From the NCBI GenBank assembly GCA_030525745.1, contig JAUNED010000010.1, positions 1 to 64,000 on the forward strand: a stretch of 64,000 nt of DNA, written 5' to 3'. This document shows positions 9,598-19,484 of this stretch, in pieces (within the stretch, counting starts at the first letter, position 1; every line of letters begins with the position of its first letter). Source of the stretch: Lonepinella koalarum (lineage in GTDB: Bacteria; Pseudomonadota; Gammaproteobacteria; Enterobacterales; Pasteurellaceae). The notes under the pieces are model-generated. The model did no database searches. It was not told the origin of the DNA and was given only the letters and a program-made list of their open reading frames with translations. The translations under genes were made by a program, and so were the position numbers.

Positions 9598-11379
9598 TTA
9601 TTTTTCTATATTTAATATTTTTTCTAACATTAATGGTAGTGTCAGTTCAATTTCCCTAATCCATTTTGATATATCTTGTTCCCAATAAGGTAATTCTGTT
9701 TGTTGGATCCGATTTGCCCGTTGTTGGATATAATCAAACCCTAAACTTGCTGCTGCACCTTTTAATTTATGTGCGATAGAAATCAATGCTGATTTTTCCT
9801 TAGGATTTGTTTTGTAAGAATGATAAAGTGCAGTCAAATTTAGCTCGCTCTTAGAGAGTTGCTCGAATAATTTAACATTATTCAAATAACTTTTTAGTCC
9901 GGCTAATTCAATAAATTCTGAGATGATAGTTAGATCAAACCAATGGGTATATGATTGTAATCCGGTTAAAAAATTAACCGCACTTTGTGGAATATCTTTT
10001 TCTACAGAATACAAATTGTCCTGTAAAAAATAGCAGTTTAAACAGCAAGTTAATTCTTTTATTGAGAGTGGCTTGTGTAACACGTCATCCATGCCTTTTT
10101 GCTCATATTCTGTGCGATTGTGAATGACATTAGCGGTTAGAGCAATGAGTGGCGGAAGAAAATCTAACTCGTCATTTTCGTAAGCCGTTCGTAGTGTCTT
10201 GGCGACATCAAAGCCAGTCATATCGGGGAGTTGGATATCAAGTAAGAGTAAATCATATTCTTTTTGCTTAAACATTGTAATGGCTTCATTACCGGTCATG
10301 GCAACATCAACAAAATGCCCCATTTTTTGTAATAAATTTGTGGTGACTAAGATATTAAGCTGTACATCTTCAACTAATAAAATTTGCAAATTTTTGACCG
10401 CACTTTTTACATTTAATGTGTCTGTTTCATCAATCCTTTTAGCCTGAATGGATAAGTTAAATTCAGTGCCTTGCCCAAACACACTTGTTACGGTTAAATC
10501 ACCCTCCATAAGCTGTGCAATTTGTTTGGATACTGCCAGACCAATACCTGTACCGGCTGCTTTTTTTTGCCCTTTGACTTGGTAATACATTGTAAAAATA
10601 TGTGGCAAATCTTGAGCAGGAATACCTATACCGGTGTCAGAAATGGAAAAGTGCAGTTGTTCATCTTTTTTCTGTTCAACTTTTAGCGTAATTTTACCTT
10701 TTTCAGTAAATTTCACCGCATTATTAAGCAAGTTCCATAAAACTTGGCTCAGGCGAGTTTGATCGAGCATGATAAAATTCGGTAAATTTTCACCGCACTT
10801 TAATTCAAAATCGAGGTTTTTCTGCGAAGCCATGAGTTGTGCAATATTGTGAATGTCATTTAAAAAAGCAGTGAAATCGGTTTTTTGCTGATATAGTTCT
10901 ATACGCTGTGCATCAATTTTTTCCAAATCAATAATGTCGTTAAAAATATGCCCGAGAGAAACAGCACTCACGCTGATGGTATTTAAATAATTTCGTTGCT
11001 CGGCAGTAAGATTGGTATCCAATAACATGCGACTGAGTCCGACAATGCCGTTAAGTGGTGTTCTTAATTCGTGGCTAATTGTGGCTAACAAGGTACTTTT
11101 ATGTTGAATAGATTGCGCTAAAGCAAGGCGTGAAAGTTCAAGACGTTCGACTAAAATCGTGAAAAAATAAATTACAAAGGGAGCGGAAATTAATCCGAAA
11201 ATAATAGAGTAGGCGAGGCTCTGCCAATGAATTTCACCTACTATAGCAATACTTAATACCATTTGAGTAAGTAATGCAAAGGTAGCTAAGATCAAGAATC
11301 CTAATATGGAAAATTTGACTCTTCCGAGTTTGATGACCCAATCAATATATTGTTGTGTGAAGTGTTTGACGTTTTTCAT
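9598..11379 (-). CDS. arcB: Aerobic respiration control hybrid sensor kinase ArcB (short, PAS-less form)
   Basis: Tripartite sensor kinase that phosphorylates ArcA in response to quinone redox state. 593 residues: two membrane helices near 23-45 and 55-75, linker, HisKA with His103 in ISHELRTPLNG, HATPase with DTGIGIP and GTGIGLAVSK, receiver with Asp381 in LLLLDIQLPDMTG, and Hpt with His537 in IAHKLKGAA. It lacks the long PAS-containing linker of the 778-residue Escherichia coli protein, as is known for Haemophilus ArcB. The linker cysteines used for redox control in E. coli are therefore absent. Encoded convergently with the his operon. Confidence 0.93.
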   Translation of the reverse strand: MKNVKHFTQQYIDWVIKLGRVKFSILGFLILATFALLTQMVLSIAIVGEIHWQSLAYSIIFGLISAPFVIYFFTILVERLELSRLALAQSIQHKSTLLATISHELRTPLNGIVGLSRMLLDTNLTAEQRNYLNTISVSAVSLGHIFNDIIDLEKIDAQRIELYQQKTDFTAFLNDIHNIAQLMASQKNLDFELKCGENLPNFIMLDQTRLSQVLWNLLNNAVKFTEKGKITLKVEQKKDEQLHFSISDTGIGIPAQDLPHIFTMYYQVKGQKKAAGTGIGLAVSKQIAQLMEGDLTVTSVFGQGTEFNLSIQAKRIDETDTLNVKSAVKNLQILLVEDVQLNILVTTNLLQKMGHFVDVAMTGNEAITMFKQKEYDLLLLDIQLPDMTGFDVAKTLRTAYENDELDFLPPLIALTANVIHNRTEYEQKGMDDVLHKPLSIKELTCCLNCYFLQDNLYSVEKDIPQSAVNFLTGLQSYTHWFDLTIISEFIELAGLKSYLNNVKLFEQLSKSELNLTALYHSYKTNPKEKSALISIAHKLKGAAASLGFDYIQQRANRIQQTELPYWEQDISKWIREIELTLPLMLEKILNIEK

Positions 11380-11470
11380 AAGCGCATTTTTTCAACTTTT
11401 TTCGTATTTTAACAAATAAAAAAGGACTGGAATATGCCCAATCCTTTTAGTTGTGAAAAGTGCGGTTAAT

Positions 11471-12793
11471 TTATGGGGTATTTTGTTCAGAAGAAGGTTT
11501 ACGGCGTTTACCGATATTTTTCGTGTCTTTATGGCGAAGTTTTACTTTCTTCTGCTCGACTTTTTTCTTTTCTTCTTTTTTCGCTTTAATACGGGCTTTT
11601 TGTTTTTTGGTCACCGTATTTTTTTCACCGTCTTTCGGTGGCTTGGTACGAGGTTCCAAGCCTTCCAATATACGGGCTTTCAGTAATTCTTCCGTATAAC
11701 GCTTAATTTTGCCGAGTAATTTATAATCATGAGCTTCCACAAAAGAAACCGCAGTGCCTTTTTTACCTGCGCGAGCGGTGCGCCCGATACGGTGCAAATA
11801 GGTATCTGCGCTATAAGGCAAGTCAAAATTCATTACATGGCTAACATCGTCAATATCAATACCTCGAGCTGCCACATCAGTTGCCACTAATACAGTGACT
11901 ACCCCGTTTTTTAATTTATCAATGGCATTATTGCGTTGAGTCTGTGCCATATCGCCTTCTAAATAAGTGGAACGAATACCACGTTTACGTAAGGTTTCGG
12001 ACAATTCACGCACATCTTCACGGCGACGGACAAATACAATACCTTTTGTCACTTGCTCTGCTTCAATAAAACGGGCTAATAATTTAATTTTATGCTCGTT
12101 ATTATCAGCGTGATAATACCATTGGGTGATTTTTTTGCGTTCACGACGGCTGGGTTCGGCATCAATTTTGATAGGGTCATTAAGCAAGCGTTCGGCAAAA
12201 TCCACTAATAATTCCCCCTCAAGGGTAGCGGAAAATAACAGAGTTTGTTTTCTCCAACGGGTTTCCGCTGCCACTTTTTCCGCATCTTGCCCAAAGCCCA
12301 TTTGTAACATGCGATCGGCTTCATCTAAAATCAAGATTTCAACTGAACGACAGTCGAAATTTTCCTCTTTAATATATTGTAATAAGCGTCCCGGTGTTGC
12401 TACTACGATGTCCTGATTTTTATTGAATACTTCACCGTGGTTTTGATAGGCCACACCTCCAGTGATCGTAGCAATGCTTAAATGGGTGAATTGAGCTAAT
12501 TCTTCAGCTTGTTGAGCAACCTGCATAGCCAGTTCTCTTGTTGGAGTTAAAACCAAAATGCGAGGTGCGCCGGGTTTACGGCGAGGGTAGTCCAATAAAT
12601 GCTGAATGGCCGGTAATAAAAAGGCAGCAGTTTTTCCTGTTCCTGTCGGCGCCGAACCTAAAATATCCCGTTCTTCCATTGCAGCAGGAATAGTTTCTGT
12701 TTGGATAGCAGTTGGACGAGCATAGCCTTTTTTCTGTATCGCTTTTAATAATTCCGGTGCCAGGTCGAAATCGGCAAACTGGGGTACTGACAT
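11471..12793 (-). CDS. srmB: DEAD-box RNA helicase SrmB
   Basis: ATP-dependent RNA helicase acting in early 50S assembly. 440 residues with Q motif, Walker A PTGTGKTAAF, DEAD box in LILDEADRM, SAT, and HRIGRTARAGKKG in the second RecA domain. It has the lysine-rich C-terminal tail typical of SrmB (about 390-440), whose A/G-rich coding gives long but spurious open frames on the opposite strand. Separated from folA by about 100 bp. Confidence 0.9.
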   Translation of the reverse strand: MSVPQFADFDLAPELLKAIQKKGYARPTAIQTETIPAAMEERDILGSAPTGTGKTAAFLLPAIQHLLDYPRRKPGAPRILVLTPTRELAMQVAQQAEELAQFTHLSIATITGGVAYQNHGEVFNKNQDIVVATPGRLLQYIKEENFDCRSVEILILDEADRMLQMGFGQDAEKVAAETRWRKQTLLFSATLEGELLVDFAERLLNDPIKIDAEPSRRERKKITQWYYHADNNEHKIKLLARFIEAEQVTKGIVFVRRREDVRELSETLRKRGIRSTYLEGDMAQTQRNNAIDKLKNGVVTVLVATDVAARGIDIDDVSHVMNFDLPYSADTYLHRIGRTARAGKKGTAVSFVEAHDYKLLGKIKRYTEELLKARILEGLEPRTKPPKDGEKNTVTKKQKARIKAKKEEKKKVEQKKVKLRHKDTKNIGKRRKPSSEQNTP

Positions 12794-12894
12794 AGTGTTC
12801 TCTATCTTGGTTAAAATCGTGCGAAATTATACCGCACTTTCGGGGAATTGGGCTGAAAATATCAGGGCGAAAATGATTCGCCCTGACAGAATGA

Positions 12895-13377
12895 TTATTT
12901 TCTTTTTAAGATTAAAAAACGTAAGTCGTAAGGGTTTTCTATATCTTGCATACGGTATTCTTCAAACTCGATGTGCCATTCTTCCCAGTTAATTTCGGGG
13001 AAAAAAGTGTCTCCTTCAAGTTCGGTTTGAATTTGAGTGAAATAGAGTTTATCTGCTTGTGGTAAATATTGCTTAAACAATTCACCTCCACCGATGAGCA
13101 TAATTTCCTTTTGATCTTGTACACAACCCATCGCACTTTGCATATTGTCTTTCCAAATTACACCGTCAAATTGGAAAGGGGAACGGGAAAGTACGATATT
13201 AGTACGTTTAGGCAATGGACGACCAATACTTTCAAAGGTTTTTCGCCCCATAATGACCGGTTTCCCAGTGGTGTTTTTGCGAAACCAAGTTAAATCTGCC
13301 GGTAAATGCCAAGGCATTTGATTGTCTTTACCGATCACCCAATTCTTTGTGGCGGCTACAATTAAACTCAATCCCAT
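12895..13377 (-). CDS. folA: Dihydrofolate reductase
   Basis: NADPH-dependent reduction of dihydrofolate. 160 residues with the N-terminal SLIVAATKNWVIGKDNQMPWHLPADLTWFRKNT (Met20-loop-like region and catalytic acidic residue), GRKTFESIGRPLP and the C-terminal FEEYRM. The start codon overlaps the stop of the upstream membrane protein gene by one base. Confidence 0.96.
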   Translation of the reverse strand: MGLSLIVAATKNWVIGKDNQMPWHLPADLTWFRKNTTGKPVIMGRKTFESIGRPLPKRTNIVLSRSPFQFDGVIWKDNMQSAMGCVQDQKEIMLIGGGELFKQYLPQADKLYFTQIQTELEGDTFFPEINWEEWHIEFEEYRMQDIENPYDLRFLILKRK

Positions 13378-13907
13378 TAGGCTTTCTCGCTATCAAACCA
13401 GCCACGCACCAGCTGTACGGAAAGAAGTAGGGTAATTAATCCTAAAATGTACAAAATATAAGCTAAAATAGGGTGGGATGCTGTTTCATTTTCTTCCACG
13501 AGGCGAATATCGGTGACATTAGGAAATTCGCTGAACATGGTAATTCTCCAACCATAATATTTAAGTTCGACAAGTTTTGTGTCAGAAACATAGTCTAACG
13601 CTTTCGCTTGGATATTAGCAGAATCAAATTTGAAATAGAAAGGAAATCCCCAGCCGGTATCTTCGTTACGATAGACTTTGGGTTCGGTTTTATTGGGGTT
13701 TTGTGTGTTAATAAAATACACGTCACGAACAGTACTGTCGGCAGGATTAGATTTAGTAATAAAGCCGTCTTTATCCATACGTTTTACTTCGCCGCTGCTA
13801 ATTCGCGTAATTTCATAACTTGGTGTGACAAAATTAATACCTGCAAACAGCAGGGTATGAAAAATAAAAATAACGACTAACAGGAAATATTTGATGATTT
13901 TACGCAT
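13377..13907 (-). CDS. DUF1523-like membrane-anchored protein
   Basis: 176 residues with an N-terminal membrane helix (about 4-25), a roughly 110-residue extracytoplasmic domain and a second membrane helix near 148-168 (LAYILYILGLITLLLSVQLV). It resembles the DUF1523 family of Pasteurellaceae and other gammaproteobacteria, by memory of the pattern. Function unknown. It shares a base with folA and is likely co-transcribed with it. Confidence 0.6.
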   Translation of the reverse strand: MRKIIKYFLLVVIFIFHTLLFAGINFVTPSYEITRISSGEVKRMDKDGFITKSNPADSTVRDVYFINTQNPNKTEPKVYRNEDTGWGFPFYFKFDSANIQAKALDYVSDTKLVELKYYGWRITMFSEFPNVTDIRLVEENETASHPILAYILYILGLITLLLSVQLVRGWFDSEKA

Positions 13908-13937
13908 AATGGTTCCTTTCTTGAGTAAAAGTGCGGT

Positions 13938-14720
13938 TCATTTTACCTGAATTTTGAATAAACGCTCAAAATTTTTGGTGGTGATTTGAGCAAATTCGGC
14001 TACTGATAACCCTTTTAAGGCAGCGACATATTCACAGACTTCTCGTGTATAAGCAGGTTGATTTTCTTTGCCTCGAAAAGGCACTGGCGCTAAATAAGGG
14101 CTGTCGGTTTCTACTAATAAACGCTCTAATGGAACATAGCGAATCACGTCACGGATGTCTTTTGCATTTTTAAAGGTGACAATACCTGAACAGGAAATAT
14201 AAAATCCTAAGTCCAATGCTTGTTTGGCAAATTCCAGTGTTTCGGTAAAACAATGGATAACCCCACCGCAGTTTTCTGCCTGATTTTGCCGTAAAATATT
14301 AATCGTATCCTCGCCCGCAGCACGAGTATGAATAATTACCGGCTTATTCAGCTGATTTGCTACCTCAATTTGACGGCTGAAAATATCTTGCTGCACGGAT
14401 TTGTTGTCTTGGCTGTAATAATAATCCAACCCGATTTCGCCGATGGCAATCACTTTTGAATGTTGGGCTAATTCAATTAAACGGGCGTGATCATAGGGTT
14501 CATCATCTAAATCCAACGGATGAACGCCGCAAGCCAATGAGACATCAGAACGGTGTGCCAAGGCATCACGTTGTTTTTCAAAACGGCTTAAAGTCACGCC
14601 AATAGTTAATAAATGTTGTACGCCTCGTGCTTTGGCTTTCTCCACCACATCATCGATATTTTGGTGTAAATTCTCGTAATCCAACGCATCCAAATGGCAA
14701 TGGCTATCTACAATAAACAT
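13938..14720 (-). CDS. tatD: TatD-family metal-dependent DNase
   Basis: 260-residue TIM-barrel amidohydrolase-fold nuclease. The metal site is visible as DSHCHLDAL at the N-terminus, [23 protein letters not shown] and [11 protein letters not shown]. It lies downstream of holB and the small membrane gene. The holB-tatD neighbourhood is conserved in enterics (ycfH beside holB), which supports the YcfH-type subgroup. Confidence 0.9.
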   Translation of the reverse strand: MFIVDSHCHLDALDYENLHQNIDDVVEKAKARGVQHLLTIGVTLSRFEKQRDALAHRSDVSLACGVHPLDLDDEPYDHARLIELAQHSKVIAIGEIGLDYYYSQDNKSVQQDIFSRQIEVANQLNKPVIIHTRAAGEDTINILRQNQAENCGGVIHCFTETLEFAKQALDLGFYISCSGIVTFKNAKDIRDVIRYVPLERLLVETDSPYLAPVPFRGKENQPAYTREVCEYVAALKGLSVAEFAQITTKNFERLFKIQVK

Positions 14721-14733
14721 AATTTTCCTTAAT

Positions 14734-14988
14734 TTATTTTTTATTGGGGGGAAGAAAAAAATACATAATCCATAATACGATTGGTGGTCCGAAAATCGGA
14801 ATAAATATAATTATGGAATATAAAATTTTAAAAAAAAGATAATCTCGAGATTGCCAGATTTTTCTCATTCCCCACAAAGAGACTAAAAATGATAAGCTAA
14901 AGATACAATACCACCAAATCGGCTCTAAATTAATTTGGCTGAAACTACTGAAGTTATACTTACCATTTCCGAAACGATAAAATGACAT
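14734..14988 (-). CDS. Small two-helix membrane protein
   Basis: 84 residues with two predicted membrane spans (about 25-42 and 55-78, ending [20 protein letters not shown]). The second span with the [11 protein letters not shown] pattern resembles the PLDc_N (phospholipase D N-terminal-like) small-protein domain, but that is a weak resemblance. Lies between holB and tatD in the same direction, with 9 bp to holB, so presumably in that operon. Function unknown. Confidence 0.6.
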   Translation of the reverse strand: MSFYRFGNGKYNFSSFSQINLEPIWWYCIFSLSFLVSLWGMRKIWQSRDYLFFKILYSIIIFIPIFGPPIVLWIMYFFLPPNKK

Positions 14989-14997
14989 GCTATTTCC

Positions 14998-15972
14998 TTA
15001 AGTTTCAAAAACATCTGTAATCAGTTTGGTTAAGCCGTCCAGTAAAATCAATTCTTGATTTACTGCATTAATCTGGGTTAAATCTGACCGCACTTTTTGC
15101 ATAATTTGATTGGCTTTGAGTAAACCTTGCGCAGTTTGCTGTTCGTTAAATTGTTGAATGCCCCGAATTACATCTTGGCAAATCCAGCCTTCTTGAATGC
15201 CAAGCTTTGCTTTTAATGCGTCGGTGAGAAAGTCTGTGAGCCAATCTAATTGTGGTAATGGATTATCTTTATCAAAATGCGCTAACAGTTCCAAAGGCGA
15301 ACGGCGAATATAAAAAATCCAAAATTGGCGTAAAAATTCACGGCGTTTTTCCATTAACCCTTGTTCTAACATCGCCAATGCTTGTAGTGGCTTATTGTGA
15401 TTAATACGAAGTGCGGTGGAAATATCATCTGTTTTTTCAGAATATTGAGATTGCAACCATTCCAGTGAAACTTGCATTTGTGGCACAGTAATCAACCAGG
15501 TTTGGCAACGGCTGTGAATTGTCGGCAATATTGTTGAAGAGAGATCCGCTTGTAGGAGAAAGTAGGTATTTGCTGTCGGTTCTTCCAAGGTTTTTAATAA
15601 AGCATTGGCGGCATTCTCGGTTAAACGTTCAATGCCTTGTAAATAAATGACTTTATTTCCCCCTTGTTGAGCGAATTGGCTTACTTTTTCGTTGATTTCA
15701 CGCACTTGATCAATGCCAATATCTTTGCCTTCAATCGGAGCAAGTAGGTGATAATCAGGATGATTACCGGAGGAAAATAAATGATGGTTGTGATGTTGAA
15801 TGGAAGATTCAGCTAAATCGCAAAGTAAGAATTTTGCCAGCGAATGAATAAGTTGTTCCACCCCTAAACCACTATCGGCTTTGAATAATAAGGCGTGATG
15901 CCCATGTTGTTGTTCAAAGGCGAGACGGATTTGCCGGTAAGTTGGTGTAAGCCAAGGGTAAAGTTCTGTCAT
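14998..15972 (-). CDS. holB: DNA polymerase III delta-prime subunit
   Basis: Clamp-loader stator subunit. 324 residues with the degenerate P-loop ADSGLGVEQ expected of delta prime, GIDQVREINEKVSQ, the helix AANALLKTLEEPTANTYFLL and the sensor SRCQTW. The four-cysteine zinc module of E. coli delta prime (after LLC) is missing: the equivalent stretch is SSIQHHNHHLFSSG. Directly downstream of tmk, 9 bp apart. Confidence 0.93.
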   Translation of the reverse strand: MTELYPWLTPTYRQIRLAFEQQHGHHALLFKADSGLGVEQLIHSLAKFLLCDLAESSIQHHNHHLFSSGNHPDYHLLAPIEGKDIGIDQVREINEKVSQFAQQGGNKVIYLQGIERLTENAANALLKTLEEPTANTYFLLQADLSSTILPTIHSRCQTWLITVPQMQVSLEWLQSQYSEKTDDISTALRINHNKPLQALAMLEQGLMEKRREFLRQFWIFYIRRSPLELLAHFDKDNPLPQLDWLTDFLTDALKAKLGIQEGWICQDVIRGIQQFNEQQTAQGLLKANQIMQKVRSDLTQINAVNQELILLDGLTKLITDVFET

Positions 15973-15981
15973 TTTGATATA

Positions 15982-16611
15982 TTATTTTTGTGAAACAACA
16001 AAGTGTTTAACCGCACTTTTAATATCTGCTGTGACTTTTTCAAGGCTTTGTTCAGCATTAATAACGACGGCTTTCGGGTTATCTTTGATTAATTCCAAAT
16101 AACGTTGTCTGGTACGCTGAAAAAAATCTAAGGCTTGCTGTTCGATACGATCCAATTCACCTCGTCCTTTTGCCCTAGCCAAACCAATGGCAGGATCTAA
16201 ATCTAAGTACAAGGTAAAATCCGGCTCAAAGTCTGCCAAAATACGGTTTTTTAAGTCAGTTAATAACTGTTTATCCAATTGACGACCGCCACCTTGATAA
16301 GCCTGAGAAGATAAATCATGACGGTCACCGATAACCCATTTTCCTTCAGTTAAAGCCGGTTTTATCACATTTTCAACCAATTGAATGCGTGCGGCATACA
16401 ACATTAATAGTTCGGCTTTATCTGTAATAGGTTCGTCATTTTCGTGTTTGATTAAATGGCGTAATTTTTCGGCTAAAGGTGTTCCCCCTGGCTCTCGAGT
16501 AAAAACGAAATGCTCAATGCCTTCAGCCTGCAATGCTTCTACAATCGCTTGGGTTGCAGTGGTTTTTCCTGCTCCTTCCAAGCCTTCAATAACAATAAAT
16601 TTTCCTTTCAT
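15982..16611 (-). CDS. tmk: Thymidylate kinase
   Basis: Phosphorylates dTMP to dTDP. I use the ATG at 16611 ([18 protein letters not shown]), giving 209 residues as in other gammaproteobacteria; an in-frame upstream extension of 33 codons overlaps mltG and has no family counterpart. Walker A is GLEGAGKTT, the DRH motif is GDRHDLSS, and the lid region contains [12 protein letters not shown]. Lies between mltG and holB in a conserved operon. Confidence 0.95.
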   Translation of the reverse strand: MKGKFIVIEGLEGAGKTTATQAIVEALQAEGIEHFVFTREPGGTPLAEKLRHLIKHENDEPITDKAELLMLYAARIQLVENVIKPALTEGKWVIGDRHDLSSQAYQGGGRQLDKQLLTDLKNRILADFEPDFTLYLDLDPAIGLARAKGRGELDRIEQQALDFFQRTRQRYLELIKDNPKAVVINAEQSLEKVTADIKSAVKHFVVSQK

Positions 16612-16621
16612 TATTACTCTC

Positions 16622-17725
16622 TTACTTCTTATTTTCTCGATACCAACGCAAATATTCTTGTACGGCACGATTATGTTCTGCCAATGTTCGGCTAAATTTA
16701 TGGCCGCCACGGCCGTTTGCTACAAAATAGAGTAAATCCGTTTTTTCAGGTTGAGCTACCGCCATTAAGGCACTTTCGCTCGGATTGGCAATAGGGGTCG
16801 GTGGTAGCCCCTCAATCACATAAGTGTTATAAGGTGTTGGCGTTTCGAGATCTTTTTTGCGGATATTACCTTGATATTCATCGCCCATGCCATAAATCAC
16901 CGTTGGATCGGTTTGTAATTTCATTTTTAATTTCAAACGGTTAATAAAAACGGAAGCAATTTTTCCCCGTTCTGCTTCCATACCGCTTTCTTTTTCCACA
17001 ATGGAAGCCAAAATTAACATTTCGTATTTATTGTTTAAAGGCAAATCCTTATTGCGACTTTCCCACGCCTTATCCAAGGTTGTTTTCATTTTGAGAATAG
17101 CTCGTTTAAGCAACTCTTCATCGCTGGAATTTGGTGTGTAATAGTAAGTATCGGGATAGATCCAACCTTCCAATTTTTTCGATCCAACCATCGTTTTACT
17201 CAAATCGTCAATGAGCTTTGTTTTTGCATTGAAATGACTAAAAATCTGCCTTTCCACAAAACTGATTTTACAAGTTTGGGTGTTTTCCGATGTGCAATCA
17301 GGTGCGTTATAATTAAAAACTTTTTTCAAGTGCGGTGCGTTTTCTATGGATTTAAACACTTGTGTCCAAGTTTCACCCTCAGTGAAACGAATACTGAATT
17401 GGGCTTCTTTTCCGCTGTTTAACAATACCAGCAGATCTTTCACCGTCTGAATACCGTTAAGTGAATAAGTGCCGGCTTTCACATTGCCCAGATCAGGATT
17501 GAGTTTTAATGCATAAGGCAACCAAGTTGCATCAGATACCAGCTTTTCTTGCTCGAAAAGTGCGACCAGTTTTTTGCCTGTTGTTCCCCGCTCCAAGGTT
17601 AAAAGTTGGTTTGGTTGAGTTGTAATGGGTTGTTGAATAACCTGCTGGATTTGTTGATAAGTCCAAAATGTGAGGGCACCACAGGAAATCAAGAGAATAA
17701 AAATAAGGTAAAGTTGTTTTTTCAT
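16622..17725 (-). CDS. mltG: Endolytic murein transglycosylase MltG
   Basis: Membrane-anchored YceG/MltG family lytic transglycosylase that cuts nascent glycan strands. 367 residues, one N-terminal membrane helix (about 5-24), then a LysM-like region and the catalytic domain with the conserved [21 protein letters not shown] stretch (catalytic Glu) and [10 protein letters not shown]-terminal [13 protein letters not shown]. Forms mltG-tmk-(small gene)-holB-tatD as in related genomes. Confidence 0.93.
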   Translation of the reverse strand: MKKQLYLIFILLISCGALTFWTYQQIQQVIQQPITTQPNQLLTLERGTTGKKLVALFEQEKLVSDATWLPYALKLNPDLGNVKAGTYSLNGIQTVKDLLVLLNSGKEAQFSIRFTEGETWTQVFKSIENAPHLKKVFNYNAPDCTSENTQTCKISFVERQIFSHFNAKTKLIDDLSKTMVGSKKLEGWIYPDTYYYTPNSSDEELLKRAILKMKTTLDKAWESRNKDLPLNNKYEMLILASIVEKESGMEAERGKIASVFINRLKLKMKLQTDPTVIYGMGDEYQGNIRKKDLETPTPYNTYVIEGLPPTPIANPSESALMAVAQPEKTDLLYFVANGRGGHKFSRTLAEHNRAVQEYLRWYRENKK

Positions 17726-17729
17726 CAGA

Positions 17730-18326
17730 TTATTTTTTCAATTTTGACCAAACTTTGTCTTCTTGCCCTCGCCATAAACGTTGGATATTGGCGTGGTGGC
17801 GATAGACTAATAAACAGCAAACAAGAGATACAGGAAAAGTGAATTCAGGTTTAAACCACCATACATAAAAAGGGGTAAAAAGTGCAGTGAGTACGGCACT
17901 GAGCGAAGAATAGCCACTCACTAAAAAGACAAAAAGCCAAGTACCAAATACGGAACCCGCTACTCCCCAAGCAATAGGAGCAATGGCTCCAAAGGCAGTT
18001 GCGACACCTTTACCACCTTTGAATTGGAAAAAAATCGGGAATATATGCCCCAAGCAAGCACCTAATGCAACCATACCCAGTTCAAATTGGCTTAAACCCA
18101 AATAATAGCCGGCCCAAACAGGCAACATACCTTTTAGCATATCAAATACAAAGACGGCTAAGGCTGCCCAACGCCCACCTAAACGAAACACGTTGGTTGC
18201 GCCGGGATTGTGAGAGCCTTCTGTTCTTGGATCAGGCAATCCAAGTGCTTTACAAATTAAAACAGCACTGGAAATTGAGCCTAATAAATAGGCAAACAGC
18301 ATATAACACAGGGCGAATAGGCTCAT
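17730..18326 (-). CDS. plsY: Glycerol-3-phosphate acyltransferase PlsY
   Basis: Membrane enzyme that acylates glycerol-3-phosphate from acyl-phosphate. 198 residues with about five hydrophobic helices and the three PlsY motifs: YLLGSISSA near the start, [15 protein letters not shown] in the middle, and FKGGKGVAT. Its start and that of folB are divergent with about 90 bp between, the classical plsY/folB divergence of gammaproteobacteria. Confidence 0.95.
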   Translation of the reverse strand: MSLFALCYMLFAYLLGSISSAVLICKALGLPDPRTEGSHNPGATNVFRLGGRWAALAVFVFDMLKGMLPVWAGYYLGLSQFELGMVALGACLGHIFPIFFQFKGGKGVATAFGAIAPIAWGVAGSVFGTWLFVFLVSGYSSLSAVLTALFTPFYVWWFKPEFTFPVSLVCCLLVYRHHANIQRLWRGQEDKVWSKLKK

Positions 18327-18413
18327 TCTCTTTTCTCTTTAAAAAAATTATAGCTATTTTACCCAAACTTGATAGGATTAGGCGAATTATTTTTTAGCCA
18401 AGGGAAAAACAAG

Positions 18414-18770
18414 GTGAATGACCGTATTTTTATTGAGGAATTAAGCGTATTTGCCCAAATAGGTGTGTACGATTGGGAGCAACAAATAAAGCAAAAGTTG
18501 GTATTTGATCTTGAAATGGTCTGGAATTGCCGGCAAGCCGCAGAAACAGACGATGTACAATATTGCCTGAATTATGCCGATGTAAGCAAATTCATTATTG
18601 ATTATGTGGAATCTAAACCTTTTTTACTTATTGAACGGGTAGCCTATGAGGTAGCAGAGCAGTTACAAACACACTTTAACATTCAAGGGTTACGTTTAAA
18701 ATTAAGTAAACCGAAAGCTGTGGCACAGGCAAAGAATGTCGGGATTATTGTACAGCGAGGCGAGTTGTAA
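18414..18770 (+). CDS. folB: Dihydroneopterin aldolase
   Basis: Folate pathway aldolase/epimerase. The GTG at 18414 (VNDRIFIEELSVFAQIGVYDWE) is the best start: 118 residues, aligned with E. coli FolB, and AGGGA about 9 bases upstream. The family signature IGVYDWEQQIKQKLVFDLEM is present and SKPKAVAQAKNVGIIV is near the end. Followed after 6 bp by trmN6. Confidence 0.93.
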   Translation: MNDRIFIEELSVFAQIGVYDWEQQIKQKLVFDLEMVWNCRQAAETDDVQYCLNYADVSKFIIDYVESKPFLLIERVAYEVAEQLQTHFNIQGLRLKLSKPKAVAQAKNVGIIVQRGEL

Positions 18771-18776
18771 GTAAGT

Positions 18777-19481
18777 ATGGGATTCACATTCAAACAATTT
18801 CATATTAACGATGATCGTTGTGCGATGAAAGTGGGAACGGATGCCGTATTACTAGGAGCGATGGCTGATATTTCTCAGGCGAGTTCCATTTTAGATATGG
18901 GGTGCGGTTCGGGCGTGATCGCCTTAATGTTGGCACAACGTACGCAGAAGGAGGTCAAGATTTCTGCGGTAGAAATCGATCAAGCCGCTTTTTGGCAAGC
19001 AGAAGAAAATGTCCAACAATCACCTTGGGCAGACAAAATTCAATGTTTTCATCAAGACGTAGAAGATTTCTGCCAAAAGTGCGGTGAAAAAAATGAGCGT
19101 TTTGACCTGATTGTGGCTAATCCACCTTATTTCCCACCCGGTATTCATTGTGGTAACGAAGCCAGAAATTTGGCTCGCTACCAGCTACAAAGCCATTTAG
19201 ACTGGTTAGAGGCGGCGACAAATTGTCTGATTGATGAGGGAAAAATTCAATTTATTTTACCCTTTGATGCCGCCGAAAGCTTGATAAAACAGACCGCACT
19301 TTTTTGCGTGGAGCGCTGTGAAATCATCACCAAACAAGGCAAACCAGCACAGAGAATGCTAGTGGGGTTTAGCCCATTATCACAGAGATTACAACAATCC
19401 ACGCTGATTATTTATAATCAAAACAACCAGTACACAGACGCATTTAAGCAGCTGACTCACCCCTTTTATTTACATTTTTAA
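18777..19481 (+). CDS. trmN: tRNA1(Val) (adenine(37)-N6)-methyltransferase
   Basis: TrmN6/YfiC family SAM-dependent methyltransferase modifying A37 of tRNA-Val1. 234 residues with SAM motif I LDMGCGSGVIALML, the N6-adenine catalytic motif VANPPYF and a downstream FILPFDAAESL. Six bp after folB, so probably one transcript. Two uptake signals lie in the coding region. Confidence 0.92.
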   Translation: MGFTFKQFHINDDRCAMKVGTDAVLLGAMADISQASSILDMGCGSGVIALMLAQRTQKEVKISAVEIDQAAFWQAEENVQQSPWADKIQCFHQDVEDFCQKCGEKNERFDLIVANPPYFPPGIHCGNEARNLARYQLQSHLDWLEAATNCLIDEGKIQFILPFDAAESLIKQTALFCVERCEIITKQGKPAQRMLVGFSPLSQRLQQSTLIIYNQNNQYTDAFKQLTHPFYLHF

Positions 19482-19484
19482 AAT

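Noticed and set aside
11453..11699. Long Phe/Leu-rich plus-strand open frames opposite the end of srmB
   Set aside because: They are antisense shadows of the Lys/Glu-rich SrmB tail: AAA/GAA codons read as TTT/TTC in reverse. No ribosome-binding site or family match.
16612..16710. N-terminal extension of thymidylate kinase
   Set aside because: The extension overlaps mltG and has no counterpart; the normal TMP kinase start [10 protein letters not shown] is at 16611.
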